NCBI GenBank assembly: GCA_037953745.1 | Contig: JBAKBP010000778.1 | Coordinates: 111,001-175,000, forward strand | Direction of reading: 5' to 3' | From: Lithodes maja | Taxonomy: Eukaryota > Arthropoda > Malacostraca > Decapoda > Lithodidae | DNA length: 64,000 nucleotides | In this document: one piece after another, positions 56,801-64,000 of the stretch | How the letters are laid out: each line of letters opens with the position of its first letter | Position numbering within the stretch: the stretch's first letter is position 1 | The notes under the pieces: model-generated | Seen by the model: the letters and a program-made list of their open reading frames with translations, nothing else | Told to the model about the DNA's origin: nothing | Databases searched by the model: none | Program-made: the position numbers and the translations under genes

Positions 56801-58515
56801 TAGCTAGAAGGATTGATTGAGAAGGATGTACGGTACCGTAGCTAGAATGATTGATTGAGAAGGATGTATGGTACCGTAGCTAGAAGGATTGATTGAGAAG
56901 GATGTATGGTACCGTAGCTAGAAGGATTGATTAAGAAGGATGTATGGTACCGTAGCTAGAAGGATTGATTGAGAAGGATGTATGGTACCGTAGCTAGAAG
57001 GATTGATTGAGAAGGATGTATGGTACCGTAGCTAGAAGGATTGATTGAGAAGGATGTATGGTACCGTAGCTAGAAGGATTGATTGAGAAGGATGTACGGT
57101 ACCGTAGCTAGAAGGATTGATTGAGAATGATGTATGGTACCGTAGCTAGAAGGATTGATTGAGAAGGATGTACGGTACCATAGCTAGAAGGATTGATTGA
57201 GAAGGATGTATGGTACCGTAGCTAGAAGGATTGATTGAGAATGATGTATGGTACCGTAGCTAGAAGGATTGATTGAGAAGGATGTACGGTACCGTAGCTA
57301 GAAGGATTGATTGAGAAGGATGTACGGTACCGTAGCTAGAAGAATTGATTGAGAAGGATGTATGGTACCGTAGCTAGAAGGATTGATTGAGAAGGATGGA
57401 TGGTACCGTAGCTAGAAGGATTGATTGAGAAGGATGTACGGTACCGTAGCTAGAAGGATTGATTGAGAAGGATGTATGGTACCGTAGCTAGAAGGATTGA
57501 TTGAGAAGGATGTACGGTACCGTAGCTAGAAGGATTGATTGAGAAGGATGTATGGTACCGTAGCTAGAAGGATTGATTGAGAAGGATGTATGGTACCGTA
57601 GCTAGAAGGATTGATTGAGAAGGATGTACGGTACCGTAGCTAGAAGGATTGATTGAGAAGGATGTACGGTACCGTAGCTAGAAGGATTGATTGAGAAGGA
57701 TGTATGGTACCGTAGCTAGAAGGATTGATTGAGAAGGATGTACGGTATCGTAGCTAGAAGGATGTACGGTACCGTAGCTAGAAGGATGTACGGTACCGTA
57801 GCTAGAAGGATTGATTGAGAAGGATGTATGGTACCGTAGCTAGAAGGATTGATTGAGAAGGATGTACAGTACCGTAGCTAGAAGGATTGATTGAGAAGGA
57901 TGTACGGTACCGTAGCTAGAAGGATTGATTGAGAAGGATGTACGGTACCGTAGCTAGAAGGATTGATTGAGAAGGATGGATGGTACCGTAGCTAGAAGGA
58001 TTGATTGAGAAGGATGTACGGTACCGTAGCTAGAAGGATTGATTGAGAAGGATGTACGGTACCGTAGCTAGAAGGATTGATTGAGAAGGATGTACGGTAC
58101 CGTAGCTAGAAGGATTGATTGAGAAGGATGTACGGTACCGTAGCTAGAAGGATTGATTGAGAAGGATGTACGGTACCGTAGCTAGAAGGATTGATTGAGA
58201 AGGATGTACGGTACCGTAGCTAGAAGGATTGATTGAGAAGGATGGATGGTACCGTAGCTAGAAGGATTGATTGAGAAGGATGTACGGTACCGTAGCTAGA
58301 AGGATTGATTGAGAAGGATGTACGGTACCGTAGCTAGAAGGATTGATTGAGAAGGATGTATGGTACCGTAGCTAGAAGGATTGATTGAGAAGGATGTACG
58401 GTACCGTAGCTAGAAGGATTGATTGAGAAGGATGTATGGTACCGTAGCTAGGATTGATTGAGAAGGATGTACGGTACCGTAGCTAGAAGGATTGATTGAG
58501 AAGGATGTATGGTAC
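53803..58515. repeat. 38-bp satellite, about 125 copies (4.7 kb), with higher-order structure
   Basis: Unit GAAGGATGTACGGTACCGTA then GCTAGAAGGATTGATTGA. Many units carry the 12-base palindrome TACGGTACCGTA. Common variants are TATGG for TACGG, GATGGATGG, and GATTAAG for GATTGAG. Pairs of 24-bp short units (lacking a 14-base block) occur at 56230-56280 and 57760-57800. Those and other private variants recur about 1530 bp apart, showing a large internal duplication. Confidence 0.97.
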
Positions 58516-59046
58516 AGATGGGACGCATCGCCTGTTGCGGCAACTATAAATATGGGTTGCATGCAATAGTAGTAATGTGATAACTATATATATGATGTGC
58601 AAGCATTAATATACTATAATAATGCTCAATCCTTAAATATATATGTCATCACAGTATAATATTCAATAGATTGGGATGAGAGAAAACGGTTTAATCAACA
58701 AGTAGGCTACGGTATGAATGCGAAATTTCAAGTTTGCACAAATACAATAATAATTTGCAACAGTAAACGATTTGTTATAACTAAATATGAATAATAGCGT
58801 CGTTACTGCAATGGTTAGCCTAATACTGCCTTCAGTATTACAAATTATGTATTCTGTATGTTTTGTAATCTTGATTAAATACCGTATTTATGCATTATAG
58901 GTTCGGTTAATGCGACGTGCTAAATAGTAGGCTACTCTTTACATAACTTAGTAGCCTACATGTACAGTATAGGGTAATAGTGTTTGGCGTGAATTAATAG
59001 GCTATGTCGTGGATATATATTCCATATGTAGCCTATAGCCTAAATA

Positions 59047-59115
<69 letters not shown>

Positions 59116-59582
59116 ATATATATTGATATATGTTTAGGGGGTGCTTATTTAAGCTTGATAGAGGTCTAGGGTAAACTTTAACAAAAATCCCCGCTTAAGG
59201 ATTCAAATGGGTGTAACCCTATTATTGCTCTCGACTGTACCTTGGATCCCAGCCTTTCACCTCCATCAGCTATTATGTATTCTTTATGCTCCATTCAGTA
59301 CAAGGTAGTGGAAGGGGTGTGTATGTGGGACTATAAGAGTACGAGTGTGGGTAAACAGGAAATAGTGTAGCTTACCATCAAAATTGTAGTTTTCTTTTAT
59401 TGAATTTATTAGAGAAAACTATACTTTTTATGGGTAACCATTTAAATTCGATAGAAATATTCTATTTAATATTATTATTTAATTTTAATCGTGTTTATAT
59501 TTTATTACTATTTGGTATTATTATTAATCAGCTTAATTTAATACATCAACATCACTAAATATTGATCCACATTCTGAAAGTG
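58516..59582. other. AT-rich region with (AT)n; no gene
   Basis: (AT)n at about 59050-59113. A small family A end fragment at 59140-59197 (GCTTGATAGAGGTCTAGGGT ... CCCCGCTTAA). Otherwise no recognised feature. Confidence 0.55.
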
Positions 59583-59640
59583 TATAAAAAATCAGTTAAT
59601 GCGAGAAGTTACAGCCCAGTTCACGTCATTATTTCCTAAG
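59583..59640 (+). promoter_or_regulatory. Possible TATA-type promoter for the TRF4-like gene
   Basis: TATAAAAA at 59583-59590, about 210 bases before the ATG, with CCCAGTTCACG about 30 bases further on as a possible initiator. In such AT-rich DNA this may be chance. Confidence 0.25.
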
Positions 59641-59792
59641 ATCTTCTTGGAGAAAGTTTGTTTTGTGTTTGTTCATCGTGTTTTTGTCAATTGGTTGATT
59701 ATAGCTTAATAATAACCCATTATTATAGCAGTAATTAACAGTTATAGTATATCGGTATACAAGAAGTGTTCATTTGGCTCCAAACTAGTGCT

Positions 59793-60833
59793 ATGGAGGC
59801 ATATTGGCAGGGGAAGGAGAAGGAGAAGGGGGTAAATGGAAAACAGGAAAAGCGGGAGAGGGCAAAACATGGCCAGTGTGGAAATAATTATAAAAATATT
59901 GCCTCAGTCGGTCGCTGGGTGGCCGGGCCCTATCGACCAGGAATTTGGGGGCTCCATAAGGAACTTTTGGATTTTTTTCGTAATTTTCTCCCCTCTGCAG
60001 ATCAGCTAAACGTTAAACTTAATGTATATAAACGGCTACAGACCGCACTGTTGAGTGTGTGGCCGCAAGCTAAAGTAGAGCTTTACGGCAGCTCGGCTGT
60101 AGGTCTTAGTCTACCCGATGGTGACATTGATGTAACCATCATCGGGTACTTGGGTGACAAGCCGCTTCACAGGGCTCGGGATAAGTTGAATGCTCTGAGT
60201 ATACCAAAACAAAACTCAGTGGAGCTGATCGACAAAACCCGAGTTCCCATCTTAAAATACGTTGATAATGCTAGCGGAATAGCTGTCGACATTAGCATCA
60301 ATATGGTAGGTAGTGTTCATTCCGCACAATTGGTTATGAATTTTTTGCAAAAATATCCCGAAGCCCGCCCTTTAATTGTCTTTATAAAACAATTACTGAA
60401 AACAAATGATTTAAACAAAGTCTATTCTGGCGGGCTATCTTCGTATGCCATTACATTATTGGTAATTAATTTTATGTCTAGGAGACTCGTGTTTCACAAA
60501 CAGCTTTACCCAGAGTCAAACCTCGGAGTATTGTTACTTGATTTACTCCAGGAATATGGTAAGATTTTAAATATTAATAAATTCGCCCTAACACTGAAAC
60601 CGGGTAGCGAGTGCTGTGAGAAGCCTGAGATGGCCAGGCGGGGGGTCAGAGGTCACCCACCTAGTGACCTCTGTATTGTTGACCCCCTTGACGACAACAA
60701 TAATGTTACTGTTTGTTGTTTTAGGGTCTGGCAGGTTAGGAAGGTCTTTTGGAAGGTGTGCGTTGCATTGGATGATGCTGTTTGTTACAATAGACCAGTC
60801 CAATCCTATTTGGAGCCTTTCTTTAACACTTAA
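59793..60833 (+). CDS. TRF4/TENT4 (PAPD5/7)-like non-canonical poly(A) polymerase, intronless
   Basis: 346 residues in one exon. TRF4/TENT4 enzymes add adenosines, and in animals mixed tails, to RNA 3' ends in nuclear RNA surveillance or mRNA stabilisation; which of these this copy does cannot be told. The family's PxxxGIxGLHxE-like entry is at residues 46-57. The nucleotidyltransferase core has Gly99-Ser100, catalytic Asp111 and Asp113 (SLPDGDIDVTI) and third Asp166 (GIAVDISINM). The central domain has YSGGLSSYAI (211-220), LGVLLLDLLQEYG (244-256) and the nucleotide-recognition-type LCIVDPLDDNNNV (293-305). The start is the first ATG in frame (G at -3, G at +4); an upstream in-frame GTG is not a likely eukaryotic start. 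It lacks the long N- and C-terminal tails of human TENT4A/B (346 against more than 500 residues). No introns suggests a retrocopy, but no poly(A) tract or target duplication is visible. All three catalytic Asp are kept and there are no breaks, so it is probably functional. Confidence 0.85.
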   Translation: MEAYWQGKEKEKGVNGKQEKRERAKHGQCGNNYKNIASVGRWVAGPYRPGIWGLHKELLDFFRNFLPSADQLNVKLNVYKRLQTALLSVWPQAKVELYGSSAVGLSLPDGDIDVTIIGYLGDKPLHRARDKLNALSIPKQNSVELIDKTRVPILKYVDNASGIAVDISINMVGSVHSAQLVMNFLQKYPEARPLIVFIKQLLKTNDLNKVYSGGLSSYAITLLVINFMSRRLVFHKQLYPESNLGVLLLDLLQEYGKILNINKFALTLKPGSECCEKPEMARRGVRGHPPSDLCIVDPLDDNNNVTVCCFRVWQVRKVFWKVCVALDDAVCYNRPVQSYLEPFFNT

Positions 60834-61404
60834 AGAGCGGCCTATGCGGTATATAATATGTAACCACCAGCGGGGTGTTTTTACCCAAAATAGGGCTGTT
60901 TACGTGATCATTTTCATGCCTAAATAAGACCCAGAACGTAAAACAAGTATCTATCCCTGAAAGGGCATAAACAGAGCTTTCGAATGACACCATAACGATC
61001 CTTTTATGATGGCTAGTTTTCTTGCAAAAACCGTGCAACGCGAGTGCAAAAAGCATGTAATTAGGCACTTTCCCCATACAATTCCGTATATAGCGAGTGA
61101 GAGAGGGAGGGAGGAGGTGGGATTCGTGTCAGTAGGGTTGCCGCGGTGGTCTGGAGCAGTCATACGCTCGCTACTCTCCTGCCACCACTTGTCTCTCTCT
61201 CTCAGCAACATTACGTGCTGAAATTGCCACACGATATATGTCGAGCACCGCCACATAGTCCAGCTTTATTTAACTCGACTTATGTTGCGCGCCGCTAAAG
61301 AAGGGTTAATAAATAATGAGTAACTCTGTAACCTATCTTCATGACGTAGTTTAGATTATATTAATGCTAATACTAGACATATTATTTACTTAGGAAGGAA
61401 CTCC
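60834..61404. other. 3' flank of the TRF4-like gene
   Basis: No second gene recognised. AATAAA at 61308-61313 is the nearest clear polyadenylation-type hexamer, 475 bases past the stop; a weak AATAAG lies near 60922. Confidence 0.4.
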
Positions 61405-61513
61405 AGGGTCTACAATTATCTCTTGACTCACAGAGTCTTCCTAATCTTAATAAAATCGTCTAGTGATAGCCACTATATAATGAAGAAATGCGTCATTGTA
61501 GTGAAAGGGTTAA
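61405..61513. mobile_element. TTAA element right half (family C/D-like)
   Basis: AAAATCGTCTAGTGATAGCC and CGTCATTGTAGTGAAAGGGTTAA-type end resemble the right halves of families C and D. Its terminal TTAA (61510-61513) starts the next family B copy. Confidence 0.5.
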
Positions 61514-61862
61514 GGGGGGTCACCTGCCTTTTTTTATCTTTCTCTTCTTTTCTCTCTTTCCCTGGCTTGTATCCATTCGGCCCCATTCAGCCAACTGTTT
61601 TAAGACGTTTATCCCCATCCATGTGTCGATTTCTTCCTGGCGAGCGTAAGCGAGCCAGCATTGTATGGAGACATCCGGCTTCGCCGGAGAAATTTTTCTA
61701 TCGAAAAATGTACAAATTTAGCTTGCTGTCAAACAACAAAATATATATATGCTGGCTCGCTACCGCTCGCCAGGAAAATATTGACACCTGGATGAGGGTA
61801 AATGTCTTAAAACAGTAGGTTGAATGGGGCCGAATGGATACAAGCCAAAGAGAGGGAGAGAA
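61510..61862. mobile_element. TTAA element family B, right end replaced
   Basis: TTAAGGGGGGTCACCTGCC onward with both arms (CTGGCGAGCGTAAGCGAGCC; CTGGCTCGCTACCGCTCGCC). It runs into GAGAGGGAGAGAAAGAG and then a LINE fragment, losing its right TTAA. Confidence 0.82.
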
Positions 61863-61865
61863 AGA

Positions 61866-62199
61866 GTTGTTAAGAAGACCAACAAAATAATTGGCTTTAT
61901 AGGCAGGTCATTTGAGCATAAATCCAAAGAAGTTATCCTAACTCTTTACAATTCCTTAGTCTGCCCTCTTCTGGAATACTGCGTTCAATCCTGGTGCCCT
62001 TATTACCAAAAAGATATAGACAAGCTAGAACGAGTTCAACAGTTCAACGTAGAGTTACCAAAATGACACCTAGCCTAAAGAACAAACCATACTAGGAGCG
62101 TCTTAGAGAACGCAGATTAAGAGGCGACTTAATTCAAGTGTTGAAAATCATCAAAGGCATCGACAATATGAACTGCAGTAAGTACTTCACTATCGGATA
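61866..62199 (+). pseudogene. Internal fragment of CR1-like LINE
   Basis: VVKKTNKIIGFIGRSFEHKS to DKLERVQQ matches the thumb-proximal region of the LINE at 22402-24898. A duplicated TTCAACAGTTCAACG then breaks the frame, a stop replaces the codon after NKPY (TACTAG), and the next 20 codons are partly deleted. The match ends at TACTTCACTATCG near 62196, so both ends of the LINE are missing. Confidence 0.85.
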
Positions 62200-62390
62200 G
62201 GAGAGAAACTGATACTGAAGTGGAAGATGAAGATAGCAATAGAGATAGCTCCCCCCTCCCCCCCCCACCCTCCTATCCCTCCGGCAAGATCCCGCACAAT
62301 GAAGAAAGTTAGGAAGTATGAGTCTTTATAGAATGCAAATTATAGTGCGATAGAAATGGGAGAGAGAGTGAGTGAGTGTGAGTGAGTGTA

Positions 62391-62423
<33 letters not shown>

Positions 62424-62554
62424 TATAGCGAGAGAGAGAGAGAGAGAGAGAACGAGAGGGTGATGTAAGGTAGGGTGAGATGAGTGCTAGCCAAATAGAC
62501 AAACATGCACGGAAATACTGTATGTAAACATAATATATAGTTAGAGAGGCAGTG

Positions 62555-62597
<43 letters not shown>

Positions 62598-62671
62598 TTA
62601 GCCTCATATCAATTCGCCGTTATGTCTGAAAATGGGAACGCTAATATGTAATTTGGTAGATCATTATGCTA

Positions 62672-62728
<57 letters not shown>

Positions 62729-62885
62729 CTGCAAGGGTATATGGGTATGCACAATCAATCAATCTCTATCTATCTATCTAACTGTCTATCTAAAGAGAGA
62801 GAGAGAGAAGCATAGTGAAATAATACTGCTGGGCCAAACAAATGTATTAAAGCTGCTCTGGTGAACGGAAGTGCATTTAAATACT
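62200..62885. repeat. Microsatellite cluster (GA, CA, TG, TATC)
   Basis: C-rich run at about 62250-62270; GAGT/TG/GA runs 62358-62455; (CA)n 62557-62595; (TG)n 62673-62727; TATC units 62766-62792; GA 62794-62808. Confidence 0.9.
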
Positions 62886-63225
62886 GGGAGTAGGAGGAGG
62901 GGGTGGACGGTATTGGCTAAGGCAGAGGAGGAGGAGGGATGAAAGATGAGGAGGGAGAGGAAGGAAGGAGGAATAGGAGATCGAAGAAAAAGAAGAGATG
63001 AAGGAGAAGGAGGGAAGAAGGGGGAAGAGGAGGAGGAGGAAGAGAAGGAGGGAAGAAGGGGGAATAGGAGGAGGAGGGAAGAAGGGGGAAGAGGAGGAGG
63101 AGGAAGAGAAGGAGGGAAGAAGGGGGAATAGGAGGAGGAGGAAGAGAAGGAGGGAAGAGGAGGAGGAGGAAGAGAAGGAGGGAAGAAGGGGGAATAGGAG
63201 GAGGAGGGATGAAACGAGAGGAAAC
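62886..63225. repeat. Purine-rich GGAGGA/GAAGGGGGAA tandem repeat
   Basis: Imperfect units of about 55-65 bp built from GGAGGGAAGAAGGGGGAATA and GGAGGAGGAAGAGAAGG. Open frames on both strands are compositional. Confidence 0.9.
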
Positions 63226-63287
63226 TAAAAAATGTATTAAGAAATAAATATACAGACCAAAAAACCAAGCAGTACCCCCTCAATAAT

Positions 63288-63499
63288 GTTACCCCTTCAG
63301 TACCGGTGCCGTCCTTTTAACTTTATTCTGGCAACTATTAGACGATTTTATTCAGTTTTAAAAGGGCCTCCAGCATCTAACAGGCTTGGAACTATCTCCC
63401 TTAACCCTTTATGCTACCACAGATCCTTCTCAAACTACATAACATCGTCAAAATATAGCTAACATAATGAAATATACATCGCCGGTAAAGAAGGGTTAA
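63288..63499. mobile_element. TTAA element family C, left TTAA mutated
   Basis: GTTACCCCTTCAGTACCGG at the left and CGCCGGTAAAGAAGGGTTAA at the right. The right TTAA (63496-63499) is shared with the following family A copy. Confidence 0.85.
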
Positions 63500-63832
63500 G
63501 GGGAGGTTTTTAGTTTGGTCTCTAGATATCCATCAAGCTTAAGATTACACCCCCCTTGAGCCCCTTTCAAGATAAATTTGTAAATTTTTCGGTAGAAAAA
63601 TGTCCCGGCTGAAAGCCGGTTCCTCTTAAATTACAGGCTCGCTAACGCTCCCCAGGATATAATCGACACCTAAATTGCACGAAAGGTCTTAAAATTGACA
63701 GAAATGGGTTGAAAGTTCTTAAAATCGTCAAAATAATGGGGCAAACGTCGTAAAATTAGAAGAACAATGGGGCTAAACATGAGGGAGAAAGGAGCCAAGA
63801 AAAAAATCCCTCAAGTGGAAATCTCCCCTTAA
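63496..63832. mobile_element. TTAA element family A, full length
   Basis: TTAAGGGGAGGTTTTTAGTT to GTGGAAATCTCCCCTTAA. The central hairpin is CCCGGCTGAAAGCCGG, in which both sides of one stem pair are changed relative to the 47648 copy. Confidence 0.9.
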
Positions 63833-63908
63833 GTTAACCGGGACGAGGTAGATTAGATTATCAACCCTACCCGTAATTATGTTGAGACACCAATTAATAT
63901 TATCAAGG

Positions 63909-64000
63909 GAGAGAGAGAGAAAGAGAGTGTGAGTGTGTGTGAGAGAGAGAGTGTGTGAGAGTGAGTGTGTGTGTGAGAGAGAGAGTGTGTGTGAGAGAAA
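63909..64000. repeat. GA/GTGT microsatellite at window end
   Basis: GAGAGAGTGTGTGAG-type repeat that continues beyond the window. Confidence 0.9.

Noticed and set aside
59766..59792. Nine-residue upstream extension of the TRF4-like protein
   Set aside because: It would need a GTG start; the ATG at 59793 has good context and is the expected eukaryotic start.
60588..60803. Minus-strand frame of 71 codons within the TRF4-like gene
   Set aside because: Shadow of the plus-strand gene, with no recognisable domain.

Overview
The window is repeat-dominated eukaryotic DNA. Long perfect microsatellites (TG, GA, CA, AT), several kilobase-scale satellite arrays, tRNA-derived SINEs, CR1/Rex1-like LINEs, a Ty3/gypsy-type LTR element and many short TTAA-flanked non-autonomous elements point to an arthropod, most likely a decapod crustacean. 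That assignment is inference from genome style; no host gene diagnostic of a species was recognised. Most long open frames are products of tandem repeats whose period is a multiple of three, or whose repeat lacks stops, and are not genes.

Layout. 1-6922 (minus): an LTR retrotransposon with one uninterrupted gag-pol frame (1-4836, running off the window) and a candidate LTR at 5080-6922. Its domains run gag, CCHC knuckle, protease, INTEGRASE, reverse transcriptase, RNase H. Integrase therefore lies upstream of RT, as in Ty1/copia and the Gmr1-type Ty3/gypsy elements, while the sequence itself is Ty3/gypsy-like. 7-14 kb: decayed repeats, a possible first exon at 8393-8481, a C/T-rich tract and a 60-bp satellite. 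14-20.4 kb: a 1.9-kb G-rich minisatellite, a small foldback element, and chained TTAA elements. 20-31.8 kb: TG-rich composite repeats, SINEs, a 5'-truncated LINE with an intact RT frame (22402-24898), pyrimidine tracts, and a 1053-bp TA-flanked DNA element with perfect 28-bp inverted repeats (29343-30395). 31.9-40.8 kb: 76 copies of a 117-bp satellite. 40.8-50 kb: a second, frameshifted LINE, SINEs, microsatellites and TTAA elements. 50.3-53.7 kb: a dense chain of TTAA elements, one carrying an internal nine-copy 105-bp array. 53.8-58.5 kb: a 38-bp satellite of about 125 copies that begins inside a TTAA element. 59.8-60.8 kb (plus): the only convincing intact host-type gene, an intronless TRF4/TENT4-like nucleotidyltransferase. 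61-64 kb: more TTAA elements, a LINE fragment and GA-rich repeats.

How it fits together. At least four families of short TTAA-flanked elements (called A, B, C and D here) sit end to end and share the terminal TTAA, so each insertion seems to supply a target for the next. Two satellites appear to have grown from segments inside such elements. For D, an unamplified copy (46482-46715) and an amplified one (50795-51869) differ by eight 105-bp units. LINE copies are repeatedly truncated at or inserted next to microsatellites, and SINEs are bounded by TG/CA runs, so mobile elements and simple repeats appear interdependent in building this region.
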